Counted from the first letter of the stretch, positions 21,649-32,140 are shown. The stretch is 37,052 nucleotides of DNA from Elusimicrobiota bacterium (GCA_021730935.1 JAKFYJ010000003.1:1-37052), one strand, 5' to 3'. Made by a program: numbers and translations. The notes: a model not told the origin generated them from the sequence alone.

Positions 21649-22060
21649 AGACAAAAGCGTTTTCCGTCTTCTGGACGCGAATCTGAACCGTTGCCGCGAA
21701 GGATTGAGAGTCCTCGAAGACACGGCCCGTTTCGTGCAGAACGATCCGAGATTTTTCCGCCTGTTCCGCCGGGAACGGCACAAGCTGGACATTTTGACGC
21801 GCAAGCTTTATCCGGAACTGATTGCCGCGCGCGACAGCCAGGACGACGAAGGCCGCGTCATCCGGGAATCCGCCCGGCCCAACATCGGGGCCCTGATCTT
21901 CGCCAATTTCAGGCGGTGCGAAGAGTCTTTGAGGGTGCTCGAAGAATACGGCAAACTTTTTTCTGCGCGCGCGGGGAGCGAGTTCAAAGAAATCCGTTTC
22001 GCGGTTTATCGTATGGAGCGGGACGCGCAGAGAAAATGGGAGCTCAAAAATTCATGGTGA
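21632..22060 (+). CDS. thiD2: ThiD2-type thiamine-pathway protein
   Basis: This 142-residue helical protein resembles the ThiD2 domain that is fused to the N-terminus of ThiE in some bacteria. It has LLDANLNRCREGLRVLEDTA and the second repeat FRRCEESLRVLEEYGKLF, a duplicated motif. It overlaps thiE directly downstream, so fusion partners are here separate genes. Its role is probably in hydroxymethylpyrimidine activation; this is inferred from family and neighbour. Confidence 0.78.
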   Translation: MAIKFKDKSVFRLLDANLNRCREGLRVLEDTARFVQNDPRFFRLFRRERHKLDILTRKLYPELIAARDSQDDEGRVIRESARPNIGALIFANFRRCEESLRVLEEYGKLFSARAGSEFKEIRFAVYRMERDAQRKWELKNSW

Positions 22061-22719
22061 CGGCATTGAGACAGCGCATGACGGCGGCGCAAAAAATTCG
22101 GGCCGCGAAACTTTATGCCGTGACCTGCCCTTCGCCCGCGGGCGAAAATTACGCGGACATGGTTCGGAAAGCCATCTCAGGCGGCGCGGATGTCATTCAG
22201 CTGAGGGACAAAAATCTGAGCGGCAGGCAATTGCTCGAAATTTCGAGAGAACTCACAAGAATTTGCCGCGCCCAAGACGCTCTTTTCATATTGAATGACC
22301 GCCTGGACATCGCGATCGCGGCCGGCGCTGACGGCGTCCATCTGGGCCAGGACGACATGCCTTTGCCTGAAGCAAGGGAAATTTTGAAAGACCTGGGCCT
22401 CTCACAGTTTTTGATCGGTGCTTCCACCCACTCTTTGGAGCAGGCGCTCAAGGCGGAATCGGAAGATGCGGATTATCTCGGCTGCGGCCCCGTGTTCGCC
22501 ACGCCCACCAAACCGGATTATCAGGCCCAAGGGCTGGAATTGGTCCGCCAATACCGCGCCAACATCCGCATCCCGTTTGTGGCGATCGGCGGCATCGACG
22601 CGTCAAACATAGAGCAAGTAAAAGAGGCCGGAGCAAATTGCATCGCCGTGGTTCGGGCAGTTTTCGCACAAGATGACATTGAGTCAGCTGCAAGGTCTTT
22701 GAAACAAAAAATCTCATGA
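22054..22719 (+). CDS. thiE: Thiamine-phosphate synthase
   Basis: This 221-residue TIM-barrel enzyme joins the pyrimidine and thiazole halves of thiamine. Motifs are GGADVIQLRDKN, ILNDRLDIAIAAGADGVHLGQDD, IGASTHSLEQAL, YLGCGPVFATPTKP and VAIGGIDASN. The frame extends far upstream inside the previous gene; I choose the ATG at 22054, which overlaps that gene's stop. The ATG at 22078 is possible. The stop overlaps the thrB start (ATGA). Confidence 0.93.
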   Translation: MVTALRQRMTAAQKIRAAKLYAVTCPSPAGENYADMVRKAISGGADVIQLRDKNLSGRQLLEISRELTRICRAQDALFILNDRLDIAIAAGADGVHLGQDDMPLPEAREILKDLGLSQFLIGASTHSLEQALKAESEDADYLGCGPVFATPTKPDYQAQGLELVRQYRANIRIPFVAIGGIDASNIEQVKEAGANCIAVVRAVFAQDDIESAARSLKQKIS

Positions 22720-23636
22720 ACAAGTGTGTAAAAATCCGCGTTCCGGCCAGCACGGCCAATCTGGGGTCTGGGTTTGATGTGTTCGGCCTGGCCCTGGGGC
22801 TCTATAACGAACTCGAAATGGAAATGGTTTCGGGGGATTCAGGAGTCTGCATTGAGATCGACGGAGAAGGTGAAAATTCTCTTTCTCGTGATAAAAAAAA
22901 TCTCGTCTGGCAGGCCGCGCTCAAAACTTTCAAGGCCGTGAATTTTCCGCATGAGCGTTATGGATTTTGCCTGAAAGCCATAAACAGAATTCCGCTTGCT
23001 CGCGGGCTCGGATCCTCTGCGGCGGCGGCTCTCTCGGGAATTTTGGCTGCGAATGCGGTCAGCGGCAACAAGCTTTCGCGCGAAGATATTTTGGGTCTCG
23101 CGGTGGAGTTTGAAGGGCACCCCGACAATGTCGCGCCCCAGCTTTTCGGAGGGCTTTGCGTTTCAGTGATGAGCGGAGGCATTCAGGTGGTCCGTCTGGA
23201 CCCGCCCAAAAATTTAAAAGCCGTGGTTTGCGTTCCCGAATTTGAGCTCTCCACGAAAAAAGCCCGGGCCGCTTTGCCGGCAAAAATTTCTCACAAGGAC
23301 GCCGTGTTCAATGTTTCTCGCTCGGCTCTCTTGGTCGCGGCGTTCGGGACAGGCAATTCGGACCTTTTAAAAATCGCCATGAGCGACCGGCTGCACCAGC
23401 CTTATCGCAAAAAGCTGGTTCCGGGATTTGACGCGGTTTTGGAAGAGGCCTATAAAGCCGGAGCCTGCGGGGCGGCTCTTTCCGGCGCGGGTCCCGCAAT
23501 GTTCGCTTTTGTTCCATCGTCGAAAGTTTCCCAAGTGGGGCGGGCCATGGAGCGGGGATTTGCTTCGGCAAAAGTCCGTTCAAAATCTTTGGTTTTGCAG
23601 TTTAATCTTAAAGGCGCAGAGGTTTTAAGTAAATGA
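22716..23636 (+). CDS. thrB: Homoserine kinase
   Basis: This 306-residue GHMP kinase phosphorylates homoserine on the way to threonine. The N-terminal [19 protein letters not shown], the ATP loop [13 protein letters not shown] and the C-terminal [14 protein letters not shown] are classic. Length and order are normal. ATG overlaps thiE, and its TGA overlaps the lysC ATG, so a tight operon is likely. Confidence 0.95.
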   Translation: MNKCVKIRVPASTANLGSGFDVFGLALGLYNELEMEMVSGDSGVCIEIDGEGENSLSRDKKNLVWQAALKTFKAVNFPHERYGFCLKAINRIPLARGLGSSAAAALSGILAANAVSGNKLSREDILGLAVEFEGHPDNVAPQLFGGLCVSVMSGGIQVVRLDPPKNLKAVVCVPEFELSTKKARAALPAKISHKDAVFNVSRSALLVAAFGTGNSDLLKIAMSDRLHQPYRKKLVPGFDAVLEEAYKAGACGAALSGAGPAMFAFVPSSKVSQVGRAMERGFASAKVRSKSLVLQFNLKGAEVLSK

Positions 23637-24883
23637 AAATGAAAAAGAAAAAATTAGTCGTGATGAAATTCGGCGGATCTTCCGTCGCGGACGCTGAAAA
23701 AATAAAAACGGTCGCGCGCAAAGTTTTCGCGAAAACCAAGCTCGGGCACAAAGCCGTGGTTGTCGTCTCCGCGCCCGGAGACATGACCGACGATCTTTTG
23801 GAGATGGCCGACAAAATTTCCCAAAACCCTCCCGACCGGGAACTGGACATGCTTTTGGCCACGGGAGAGCAAGTTTCCATCGCTTTGCTTTCCATGGCCA
23901 TTCATGAATTGGGCGGAAATGCCGTTTCTTTGACAGGTCCCCAGGCGGGAATTTTCGCCGATTCGTCTCACACAAAAGCGCGCATCACGCAGATCAAGCC
24001 GTCCAAGATTCACGACGAACTCAAAAAAGGCAAAGTGGTCATCGTTGCCGGGTTCCAGGGATTGAATCCCAATCAGGACATCACCACTCTGGGACGAGGC
24101 GGCTCAGATTTGACTGCGGTCGCTCTGGCGGCGGCCTTGAAAGCGGACGAATGCGAAATTTATACAGACGTCAAAGGCGTCTATACGACGGACCCCCGCA
24201 TTGTGCCCGAAGCGCAGAAACTGGACCGCATTTCCTATGATGAGATGCTCGAACTCGCGGGCGCCGGGTCCCAGGTGATGCAGGCCAGATCAATCGAAGT
24301 CGCAAAAAAATATGGAGTCGACATTCATGTCCGCTCAACTTTCTCGGAAGATGAAGGCACATGGATCGTCAAGGAGGTTTCAGGCATGGAAGATGTGGTG
24401 GTTTCAGGAGTGGCATACGACAAGAATCAGGCGAAGCTTTCAGTGACCGACATCCCGGACCGTCCCGGAATCGCGGCGAAAATTTTCGGCGCTCTCGCCG
24501 GCATCCAGGTGAATGTGGACATGATCATTCAGTCCGCTGCGCAGGACAACACCAACGACATTTCCTTCACCGTTTCCAAAGCGGATCTCAAGAAAGCCGT
24601 GCCCTTGCTGGAAAGCGTGAGCAAAGAACTGGGCGGCAAAGGTTTGTTGGTTGACGAAAAAATTGCCAAGGTCGCCATTGTGGGCGTGGGCATGAAAAGC
24701 CATGCGGGAGTTGCGGCAAAAATGTTTGAGGCGCTCGCGCAGAACAAAATCAACATTGAAATGATCAGCACTTCCGAAATCAAAGTCTCGTGCGCCGTCA
24801 AAGAAGAAGACGGACAGAAAGCGGTGCAGGTTTTGCACAAGGCTTTTGGTTTGGGCACAAAAATAAAATCCGGAGCAAAATGA
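23633..24883 (+). CDS. lysC: Aspartate kinase
   Basis: This 416-residue enzyme starts the aspartate family (lysine, threonine, methionine). The catalytic domain has [31 protein letters not shown] and [16 protein letters not shown]. Two ACT domains follow ([16 protein letters not shown] and [19 protein letters not shown]), pointing to allosteric control by end products. The ATGA overlaps on both sides couple it to thrB and cimA. Confidence 0.96.
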   Translation: MKMKKKKLVVMKFGGSSVADAEKIKTVARKVFAKTKLGHKAVVVVSAPGDMTDDLLEMADKISQNPPDRELDMLLATGEQVSIALLSMAIHELGGNAVSLTGPQAGIFADSSHTKARITQIKPSKIHDELKKGKVVIVAGFQGLNPNQDITTLGRGGSDLTAVALAAALKADECEIYTDVKGVYTTDPRIVPEAQKLDRISYDEMLELAGAGSQVMQARSIEVAKKYGVDIHVRSTFSEDEGTWIVKEVSGMEDVVVSGVAYDKNQAKLSVTDIPDRPGIAAKIFGALAGIQVNVDMIIQSAAQDNTNDISFTVSKADLKKAVPLLESVSKELGGKGLLVDEKIAKVAIVGVGMKSHAGVAAKMFEALAQNKINIEMISTSEIKVSCAVKEEDGQKAVQVLHKAFGLGTKIKSGAK

Positions 24884-26502
24884 AGAAAACTGGAAACAGT
24901 TCGCGCGTAAAACTTTTCGACACCACTCTGAGGGACGGCACCCAAGGATCAGGCGTCTCTTTGTCCGTCGAGGATAAACTCAAGATCGCGGTCGCGCTTG
25001 ATAAACTCGGCGTCCACTACATCGAGGGCGGCTGGCCCGGCTCGAACCCGAAAGACGAACTCTTTTTTAAAGAGGCCCGCAAGCTAAAATTCAAGCAAGC
25101 CAAACTGACGGCTTTCGGCTCCACGCGCCGCAAGGACAAGGCCGCTCATCAGGATCCCAACTTGCAGGCCATCGTCCGCGTGAAAACTCCCGCCGCCTGT
25201 ATCTTCGGGAAATCCTGGGACTTTCAGGTGATCCACGCTCTCCGCGCGACCCTCGACGACAACATCAAGATGGTCGGCGATTCCGTCCGCTTTTTAAAAT
25301 CCAAAGGATTGGAAGTCATTTATGACGCCGAACATTTTTTTGACGGATATCGCGCAAATGCCCAGTATGCCCTGGCAACCTTGAAAGCCGCCTCGGATGC
25401 AGGCGCAAACAATTTGACTCTTTGCGACACCAACGGCGGAAGCCTCCCGTCGCATATCCGCGAAATCGTTCAGGCCGTCCGCTCGGAGCTTCCCGGCGCA
25501 TCTTTCGGGATCCACACGCACAATGATTCCGATTGCGCCGTGGCCAACGCTGTCACGGCCATCGAGGAAGGAGTTTCGCTTGTTCAGGGAACCATCAATG
25601 GATATGGAGAACGGTGCGGAAACGCGAATTTAATTTCCATCATCGCCAATCTAAAATTAAAGCTCGGCATCGATTGCGTGAGCCAGGATCAGCTCCAATG
25701 GCTGACCGAAGTCTCGCGCTATGTCGCCGAAATCGCCAACCTGGTTCCCAATGATCATCAGCCCTATGTGGGAGTCTCCGCGTTCGCCCACAAAGGCGGC
25801 GTGCATGTTTCCGCGATGGCCCGCCACACCAAAACTTATGAACACATCGATCCGGATTTGGTGGGCAATGAGCGGCGCATCCTGGTCTCTGAATTGTCAG
25901 GACAGTCCAATGTTCTGCTCAAGGCCAAGGAAATGAACATGGATTTCTCCAAGAACACGGAAGCGGTCAAGTCCGTGATCGAAGCCGTGAAAAAGATGGA
26001 ACAACAGGGATATCAGTTTGAAGGAGCCGAAGGCTCTTTTGCGGTCCTGGTTAAGAAAGCGCTCGGCGAACACCGAACCTTCTTTGATCTTCTGGGGTTT
26101 AGCGTCACGGTTGAACATAACCAAGGCACGGGGGAAATCGTCTCTCAAGCAACCCTGAAACTCAAGATCAAAGGCGAAGTCCAGCACACAGTTTCAGAAG
26201 GCGACGGTCCCGTGAACGCGCTCGACAACGCTTTGCGGAAAGCCCTGGAAAAATATTATCCGACCCTCAAGTCCGTTTCTTTGACGGATTTCAAAGTGCG
26301 CGTGGTGAACGCTTCAGGCGGCACCAAGGCCAAGGTTCGGGTGCTGATTGAGTCCCGCGACCACAAGGACGAGTGGAGCACGGTCGGGGTCTCCGAGAAC
26401 ATCATCGAAGCGTCCTGGCACGCCCTGGTGGACTCGATTGAATATAAACTTTTAAAAGACGCAGTTAAACCGACTAAACGCGGCGGTAAAGTCCATCATT
26501 AA
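24880..26502 (+). CDS. cimA: Citramalate synthase
   Basis: This 540-residue enzyme condenses pyruvate and acetyl-CoA to citramalate, a threonine-independent entry to isoleucine. [48 protein letters not shown] and the LeuA-type C-terminal regulatory domain identify CimA rather than LeuA. The ATG at 24880 overlaps the lysC stop. Its last codons after KLLKD ([13 protein letters not shown]) look foreign: a perfect copy of the preceding 66 bp lies at 27000-27065, followed by a different ending (RLPKRK stop) that is probably the original tail. Confidence 0.94.
   Translation: MKKTGNSSRVKLFDTTLRDGTQGSGVSLSVEDKLKIAVALDKLGVHYIEGGWPGSNPKDELFFKEARKLKFKQAKLTAFGSTRRKDKAAHQDPNLQAIVRVKTPAACIFGKSWDFQVIHALRATLDDNIKMVGDSVRFLKSKGLEVIYDAEHFFDGYRANAQYALATLKAASDAGANNLTLCDTNGGSLPSHIREIVQAVRSELPGASFGIHTHNDSDCAVANAVTAIEEGVSLVQGTINGYGERCGNANLISIIANLKLKLGIDCVSQDQLQWLTEVSRYVAEIANLVPNDHQPYVGVSAFAHKGGVHVSAMARHTKTYEHIDPDLVGNERRILVSELSGQSNVLLKAKEMNMDFSKNTEAVKSVIEAVKKMEQQGYQFEGAEGSFAVLVKKALGEHRTFFDLLGFSVTVEHNQGTGEIVSQATLKLKIKGEVQHTVSEGDGPVNALDNALRKALEKYYPTLKSVSLTDFKVRVVNASGGTKAKVRVLIESRDHKDEWSTVGVSENIIEASWHALVDSIEYKLLKDAVKPTKRGGKVHH
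26395..26460 (+). repeat. 66-bp direct repeat, left copy (in cimA)
   Basis: It begins GAGAACATCATCGAAG and ends AAACTTTTAAAAGAC; all 66 bases are identical to 27000-27065. It is the coding 3' end of cimA ([20 protein letters not shown] and KD). Confidence 0.97.
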
Positions 26503-26972
26503 TGAACTTTTTCAGAGTGGCTCATATTGAAGATAAGTTTTTTCCCGCGATGGGCGTTATTTTTTTTATTGTTTCATGCTTTTTCTGGCATGGCGCGATT
26601 CAATTTAATAAACGGGCAATAAAAACTGAAGGTGTCATCATCGGAAATTATGACGCTGATGTTGTTGGTGGATGGGCGGGCCGAGGGCGCTTCCCAAGCC
26701 TTACCCCTCACAGGTTTTTTCTTCGCGCTTCAAAATTAATGTTTGTAGATCTCAAAAGCCAAGTTCACAATGTAATTCTGAAGGGGAGTTATTATTATCC
26801 GCAAAAGGTCATGATCTTTTATGATCCAGCTGAGCCCGAACATGTATTTGATGAATCGTTTTTTTGGTATAAAGGCTATCCGTGGAAACTCACGGTGGCA
26901 ACTTTGTTAATATTCTTCTTCTGGAGAGATTCTTATATGCATTATTTAAAATCTTTTAGACCGGAGAAATGA
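26502..26972 (+). CDS. DUF3592-like membrane protein carried on an inserted segment
   Basis: This 156-residue protein has two membrane helices (about residues 14-31 and 128-145) around a soluble beta domain with TEGVIIGNYD and a KVMIFYDPAEPEHVF ending, a DUF3592-like pattern. Its ATG overlaps the cimA TAA by one base. It is AT-rich, unlike its neighbours, and sits between two perfect 66-bp copies of the cimA 3' end, so it is cargo of a 605-bp insertion. Function unknown. Confidence 0.7.
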   Translation: MNFFRVAHIEDKFFPAMGVIFFIVSCFFWHGAIQFNKRAIKTEGVIIGNYDADVVGGWAGRGRFPSLTPHRFFLRASKLMFVDLKSQVHNVILKGSYYYPQKVMIFYDPAEPEHVFDESFFWYKGYPWKLTVATLLIFFFWRDSYMHYLKSFRPEK

Positions 26973-26999
26973 TAAAATTCCGAGATCTGAAGGGGGCAG

Positions 27000-27065
27000 G
27001 AGAACATCATCGAAGCGTCCTGGCACGCCCTGGTGGACTCGATTGAATATAAACTTTTAAAAGAC
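27000..27065 (+). repeat. 66-bp direct repeat, right copy (displaced cimA 3' end)
   Basis: This is the same sequence as 26395-26460. It continues in the cimA frame with CGCTTGCCAAAACGGAAATAA, encoding RLPKRK and a stop, a plausible native CimA end now cut off from its gene. Confidence 0.97.
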
Positions 27066-27068
27066 CGC

Positions 27069-27098
27069 TTGCCAAAACGGAAATAAACTTAGTATAAT
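27069..27098 (+). promoter_or_regulatory. Promoter of the ilv operon
   Basis: TTGCCA (27069-27074), 18 bases and TATAAT (27093-27098) form a good promoter. The -35 lies within the displaced cimA tail. The transcript would run through the IlvD-like gene, ilvB, ilvN, ilvC and possibly secY onward. Confidence 0.7.
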
Positions 27099-27139
27099 AC
27101 TTGGCTCGCATAAACCGCACCTTATGGCCGAGGGGTGCG

Positions 27140-28807
27140 TTGTGTGCTATTTTTGTCGCATTGAAAAAACAGGTAAAATTGAAAAAGAAAAAAGCGTCAG
27201 CAGATAAAAATAAAGAAGTGTTGCAGTCGACTCCCGCGGCGGCGAACCAAACGCCGAACATCGGGATCATCGGCTGGAACTTGCCCAAATTTATGGCCCA
27301 GCACGAAGGATATCTTGCTGAGATCAAGCGCGGCATCGAATCTTCCGGCGGCCAGACCATTTTTTACGGAATTTCCGGCGGCGCCGATGTTCTCCCAGGG
27401 TTCGCAGGCAACGGGCACAGAGATGCTCAGGGCGACCTCATCAAGAAAACCACCGATTCCAATTTCAAACCCAATTATTGGCTTCCTTCCCGCGACATGG
27501 TGGCTGACCAGATTGAAGTCCTGACCCATCAGGAAAATCTCACCGCGCTTGTGTTCGTCCCCTGGTCTGTCAGTTCCCTTGTGGGAATGATGATGGCAAC
27601 AGCCAGGACCGGCATCCCGGCAATATTTCTTCCTTATTATAAGACCTGGCCCATCCTTTCCAGCTTGGGGGATATTCAGGACAAAAAAGACGAAATCAAC
27701 ATTTCTTATAGCCATTGCTCAAGTCTCCTCCTTCTCGAGATCTTTGGGCTCACGAAGCTGGGCACTCTGGAATCGATTTTTGCCAAAGACGATAAAAAGA
27801 ACGCTCAGACTTTCGCGCTTGGCACAGGATCTGAAATGGACCTGGCGTCCTGGGGCGGGAAGCGAGTCGTGGAGATGGCAAGACAGAACATTTCTTCCAA
27901 AAGATTTTTTTCACAAGCTTCTTTCGGGAACGCCCTTGCGGTGGACATGGCTTTGGGAAACAGCGCAGAAACCGTCCTTCACTTGCGCGCGTTGGCTGTG
28001 GAAGCAGGAGTTCCCTTGACCCCCGCTTTCATCAATGACTATGCCAAGAAAGTTCCCCAACTTGTCACCATGAATTCTTCCGGAGAATTCGCGATGAACG
28101 ATTTCAAGAGCTGGGGCGGAATTTTGCCTCTCCTGGGCGCGCTCAGCGGATTTTTGCAGGCGTCTCCCACCGTGATGGGCCGAAACCTCATTGAGTTCGC
28201 GCGCGATGCCGCGAGCGTGAAATCCCCTTTCAAGATCTCCAACCCCAACCGCAAACACGGCGGGCTCAGCATCCTTTTCGGAAACCTTGCCGCTGAAGGC
28301 GCTGTTTTCAGAGTGGCTGGATTAAAAGAACAGTGGATCAGCGCGAGCGGTCCGGCGAAAGTTTTCAATTCGGAAGCGGAATGCGTTTCTGCGATCCAGA
28401 ATAAAAAAGTTAAAAAGGGCGATGTGATCGTCCTCAGATATTGCGGTCCCAAGGGAAGCCCCGGCATGCCTTCTCTCGATATGGTCCCTCACGCTCTCGA
28501 AGAAAAGGGACTTGAAGACCAGGTGGTGATCGTGACGGACGGACGCATGAACGCGTCGGGATCCACTCCCGCATTTGTGCATGTGGCGCCGGAAGCCGCG
28601 GTGGGAAGCGCTCTTTCCGTGGTTCAGGACGGAGACATCATATTTTGGAATTTCAACGAACGCTCTCTCACGGTGCGTTTAACGGACACAGACATCAAGG
28701 TGCGCCTTTCGCGTTGGCGCGAGCAAGAGAAGAATATGCGCAACAGCTTTTTGTTCCGCTATTCGAAGTACTCCTCTTCCAGCTCCTCTGGTGCAACTTT
28801 AGTTTAA
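27140..28807 (+). CDS. IlvD/Edd-family dehydratase homologue with missing Fe-S cysteines
   Basis: At about 555 residues, this protein aligns by motif to dihydroxy-acid dehydratase: NIGIIGWNL, YGISGG, LPSRDMVADQIEVL, NSAETVLHLRALA, RYCGPKGSPGMPSLDM and VTDGR. Where IlvD has GGCDK it reads VPWSV (about residues 140-144), and the first N-terminal Cys is also absent; only a Cys in SHCSS (about 193) is near an expected ligand position. It may be a degenerate or different dehydratase. The start is unclear: the frame opens at 27101, directly behind the -10, so a TTG at 27140 after GAGGGG is my choice. Confidence 0.75.
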   Translation: MCAIFVALKKQVKLKKKKASADKNKEVLQSTPAAANQTPNIGIIGWNLPKFMAQHEGYLAEIKRGIESSGGQTIFYGISGGADVLPGFAGNGHRDAQGDLIKKTTDSNFKPNYWLPSRDMVADQIEVLTHQENLTALVFVPWSVSSLVGMMMATARTGIPAIFLPYYKTWPILSSLGDIQDKKDEINISYSHCSSLLLLEIFGLTKLGTLESIFAKDDKKNAQTFALGTGSEMDLASWGGKRVVEMARQNISSKRFFSQASFGNALAVDMALGNSAETVLHLRALAVEAGVPLTPAFINDYAKKVPQLVTMNSSGEFAMNDFKSWGGILPLLGALSGFLQASPTVMGRNLIEFARDAASVKSPFKISNPNRKHGGLSILFGNLAAEGAVFRVAGLKEQWISASGPAKVFNSEAECVSAIQNKKVKKGDVIVLRYCGPKGSPGMPSLDMVPHALEEKGLEDQVVIVTDGRMNASGSTPAFVHVAPEAAVGSALSVVQDGDIIFWNFNERSLTVRLTDTDIKVRLSRWREQEKNMRNSFLFRYSKYSSSSSSGATLV

Positions 28808-28825
28808 ACGGATAAAAATTTAAAA

Positions 28826-30559
28826 ATGGAAAGAACTGGCGCAGAAATTATCGTTGATTGCTTGATTAAAGAAGGCGTGGATGTGATTTTCGGCATCCCC
28901 GGAGGCATGAACTTGCCCTTCTTTGACGCGCTTTATGGTTCCCGCATCCGCGTGGTGCTGACCCGTCACGAACAGGGCGCGGCCCATATGGCAGATGGAT
29001 ACTCCCGCTCGACCGGACGCGTGGGCGTTTGCACAGCGACTTCCGGACCCGGAGCAACCAATTTGATCACAGGCCTTGCGACCGCGCACATGGATTCCAT
29101 CCCCATGGTGGCGATCACAGGCCAGGTGAAGACGGAAGCCATCGGTTCCGACGCGTTCCAGGAAGCGGACGCCACCGGCTGTTCCCGCCCCATCACCAAA
29201 CACAATTTCCTCGTGAAAGACGTGAAAGACCTTGCGCGCGTCATCAAAGAAGCTTTTTATATCGCCTCCTCCGGACGCCCGGGCCCCGTGCACGTGGATG
29301 TGCCCATTGATGTTCAGCGCGCCAAAACCGAATTTGTTTATCCCGAAACGACGGACATCCGCTCTTACAATCCTGTGTTGAAAAGCGACAAGGAACAGAT
29401 CAAGAAAGCCGTGGAACTTTTCAAGGCGGCCGAACGCCCTCTCCTTTATGTCGGCGGCGGCGTGGTTCTTTCAGGGTCAGCCGGCACCTTGCGTGAAATC
29501 GCGGAAAAAACGGGAACTCCCGTGGCTTCCACTCTCATGGCCAACGGCGTGATGCCGTTTGATCATCCTCTGTATATGGGCCCGCTCGGCATGCACGGCA
29601 AATATTCCACCAACACCGCCATGCAGAAATGCGATCTCCTCATCTCCTGCGGCGCGCGTTTTGACGACAGAGTGACCGGAAAAATTTCCAGCTTTTCTCC
29701 CCTTTCCAAAAAAATCCATTTCGACATCGATCCCGCGAACATCGGCAAAGTGGTCAAGGTGGACGCTCCTGTGGTGGGAGACCTGAAACTCTGCTTGAAA
29801 GAGTTTCTGGACGAATTGCCCCGCATGAACCACAAGGAATGGGCTGATCAGATCCGTGAATGGGACGCGAAACATCCTTTCGCTTACAAAGACGACACGG
29901 AAACTCAATTTATCAAGCCGCAGATGATCATCAAGAAACTTCATGAGCTTACCAAGGGCGAAGCGATCGTGACAACGGGAGTGGGCCAGCACCAGATGTG
30001 GGCCATGCAGTGGTATCCCTGCAAAACTCCGCGTCATTTTCTCACGAGCGGCGGTTTGGGCACGATGGGTTATGGTTTCCCTTCCGCCATCGGCGCCAAG
30101 GCCGGAAATCCCCGGAAAGAAGTGATCTGCATCGACGGCGACGGCTCTTTTCAGATGACCATGTCGGAGATGGCCACGGCGATTCAGGAAAAATATAAGA
30201 TCATCGTGATCGTGCTCAACAATTATTATCTCGGCATGGTGCGCCAGTGGCAGGAACTTTTCTATAAAGAAAGATTTTCGGGCTCTTCCCTCATGGAAAG
30301 CGGAGGGATGGGAGATAAAGACAGAAAAATTAATCCCAGAGAGCTCAAATATATTCCCGATTTCGTGAAATTTGCCGAAGCGTATGGTGCGCTCGGAATC
30401 CGCGTGACCAAAGAATCTGAAGTGGGTCCGGCTCTCGAGAAAGCCCTCAAGGCTGAAGGCCCCGTCATTCTGGACTGCATCATCCACCCGGAAGAAAAAG
30501 TGTTTCCCATGGTGCCTGCTGGAGCGAGCCTGGACGAAATCATCGTGGACTTGGCATGA
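28826..30559 (+). CDS. ilvB: Acetolactate synthase, large (catalytic) subunit
   Basis: This 577-residue thiamine-diphosphate enzyme condenses pyruvate (or with 2-oxobutyrate) in valine and isoleucine synthesis. The catalytic Glu is in TRHEQGAAHMADGY. CTATSGPGATNLITGLA, RFDDRVTGK, and the ThDP motif GDGSFQMTMSE ending in NN are intact. N-terminal PGGMNLPFFDAL replaces the usual GGAVLPIYDAL, a mild change. The ATG follows the IlvD-like gene by 18 bases; the stop overlaps ilvN (ATGA). Confidence 0.96.
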   Translation: MERTGAEIIVDCLIKEGVDVIFGIPGGMNLPFFDALYGSRIRVVLTRHEQGAAHMADGYSRSTGRVGVCTATSGPGATNLITGLATAHMDSIPMVAITGQVKTEAIGSDAFQEADATGCSRPITKHNFLVKDVKDLARVIKEAFYIASSGRPGPVHVDVPIDVQRAKTEFVYPETTDIRSYNPVLKSDKEQIKKAVELFKAAERPLLYVGGGVVLSGSAGTLREIAEKTGTPVASTLMANGVMPFDHPLYMGPLGMHGKYSTNTAMQKCDLLISCGARFDDRVTGKISSFSPLSKKIHFDIDPANIGKVVKVDAPVVGDLKLCLKEFLDELPRMNHKEWADQIREWDAKHPFAYKDDTETQFIKPQMIIKKLHELTKGEAIVTTGVGQHQMWAMQWYPCKTPRHFLTSGGLGTMGYGFPSAIGAKAGNPRKEVICIDGDGSFQMTMSEMATAIQEKYKIIVIVLNNYYLGMVRQWQELFYKERFSGSSLMESGGMGDKDRKINPRELKYIPDFVKFAEAYGALGIRVTKESEVGPALEKALKAEGPVILDCIIHPEEKVFPMVPAGASLDEIIVDLA

Positions 30560-31113
30560 AGAAAAATACGGAGTTGAAACACACGATTTCAGTTTTGGTT
30601 GAAAATCGCGCGGGCGTTCTGGCGCGCATCTCGGGCCTTTTTTCCGCCCGGGGATATAACATCGATTCTCTCGCGGTCGGCGAAACGCAAGATCCGTCCG
30701 TGTCCCGCATGACGATCGTGGTCAAGGGCGACGAAGGCATTTTGGATCAGGTGGAAAAACAGCTCAACAAGCTGATTGATGTCATCAAGCTTTCGGATTA
30801 TATCGAAACTTCGCACTTGGAACGCGACCTCGCCCTGATCAAAGTGAAAGCGGACAAAAACAACCGCTCGGAACTTTTGCAGGTGGTGGACATTTTCCGC
30901 GCGAAAATCGTGGACGTCGCTCCCGGATCTTTGATCGTGGAAGCCACCGGAGACGAAGACAAAATTTTGGCGCTTCTGGATATGCTGAAACCTTTCGGCA
31001 TCATCGAGATGTGCCGCACGGGGATCGTGGCCATGGCGCGCGGCGACGCGTCTCTGACGATTTCTGAAAAGCAGAACAAAGAAAAATCTGAAAAGGTAGG
31101 AGCTCATGTCTAA
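30556..31113 (+). CDS. ilvN: Acetolactate synthase, small (regulatory) subunit
   Basis: This 185-residue protein has an N-terminal ACT domain ([31 protein letters not shown]) and the C-terminal half with [13 protein letters not shown]. It activates IlvB and mediates valine feedback inhibition. The ATGA overlap with ilvB and 8-base overlap with ilvC indicate a single operon. Confidence 0.95.
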   Translation: MKKNTELKHTISVLVENRAGVLARISGLFSARGYNIDSLAVGETQDPSVSRMTIVVKGDEGILDQVEKQLNKLIDVIKLSDYIETSHLERDLALIKVKADKNNRSELLQVVDIFRAKIVDVAPGSLIVEATGDEDKILALLDMLKPFGIIEMCRTGIVAMARGDASLTISEKQNKEKSEKVGAHV

Positions 31114-32140
31114 AACCGAAACCAAAGAAGCCCAGAAGTTTTACGAGAAAGACGCCGACATCAAATTGCTGAAAGGCAAGAAGATCGTCGTTCTGGGTTA
31201 TGGCTCACAAGGGCACGCTCAGGCCTTGAACCTGAAAGACAGCGGTCTGAATGTGACCGTTTCCGTGAGAAAAGGCGGCAAGGGATATAATCTCGCGGTC
31301 AAACACGGATGGCAGGAAGGCAAAAATTTGGTCACCAACAACGCGGAAGCCGTGAAGGGCGCGGACTGGGTTCATTTCCTTTTGCCCGACGAAACCCAGA
31401 GAGAAGTTTGGGAAAACGAAGTCCGCCCCAACCTCAAGAAAGGCGCCGTCATCAGTTTTTCTCACGGTTTCAACATCCGTTTCAGCCAGGTTGTGCCGAC
31501 GAAAGAATGCGATGTGGTGTTGATCGCTCCCAAAGGTCCCGGACATCTCGTCCGCCGGACCTATGAAGAAGGCAAGGGCACTCCCGCTCTCGTCGCGGTG
31601 GAACAGGATTTTAGCGGCAAAGCTTTGAAGCTCGCTCTCGCGTTTTGCGCGGGCATCGGTTCCGCAAGAGCCGGAGTCATCTTGACCACTTTCCTCGAAG
31701 AAACCGAGACCGATCTCTTCGGCGAGCAGACAGTTCTTTGCGGCGGCGTTGTGGACTTGATCAAGGCCGGATTTGAGACTCTCACAGAAGCCGGATATCA
31801 GCCCGAGATCGCCTATTTCGAGTGTCTCCACGAGCTCAAACTCATCACGGACTTGATTCAGGAAGGCGGCATTTCCTGGATGAATTATTCTATTTCTGAC
31901 ACGGCCGAATACGGCGAATATTCCCGCGGGCCGCGCATCATCACGGAAGACACCAAGAAAGAGATGAAGAAAATTCTATCGGAAATTCAGTCCGGGCTTT
32001 TCGCGAAAGAATATATTCTGGAAAACCGCGCGGGACGCCCCATGTTCAATTCTTTGAGAAAGAAAACGCAGAATCACCCCATTGAAAAAGTGGGAGAAAA
32101 ACTTCGGGCCATGATGCCTTGGCTTAAAAAGAAGGAATAA
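31106..32140 (+). CDS. ilvC: Ketol-acid reductoisomerase (class I)
   Basis: This 344-residue enzyme isomerises and reduces acetolactate. The Rossmann loop [36 protein letters not shown], and the knotted domain with [16 protein letters not shown] and ECLHELKLI (metal ligands) are complete. The length marks it as the short, class I form. AGGAGCTC precedes its ATG. Its TAA overlaps the ATG of secY (TAATG). Confidence 0.97.
   Translation: MSKTETKEAQKFYEKDADIKLLKGKKIVVLGYGSQGHAQALNLKDSGLNVTVSVRKGGKGYNLAVKHGWQEGKNLVTNNAEAVKGADWVHFLLPDETQREVWENEVRPNLKKGAVISFSHGFNIRFSQVVPTKECDVVLIAPKGPGHLVRRTYEEGKGTPALVAVEQDFSGKALKLALAFCAGIGSARAGVILTTFLEETETDLFGEQTVLCGGVVDLIKAGFETLTEAGYQPEIAYFECLHELKLITDLIQEGGISWMNYSISDTAEYGEYSRGPRIITEDTKKEMKKILSEIQSGLFAKEYILENRAGRPMFNSLRKKTQNHPIEKVGEKLRAMMPWLKKKE

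Noticed and set aside
21691-22053. Long N-terminal extension of ThiE
   Set aside because: The extension is out of frame over the ThiD2-type gene, Arg/Pro-rich and without homology; the ATG at 22054 is the natural start.
29477-30487. Long minus-strand open frame opposite ilvB
   Set aside because: His/Phe-rich composition typical of an antisense shadow of a high-GC coding frame; ilvB on the plus strand is certain.
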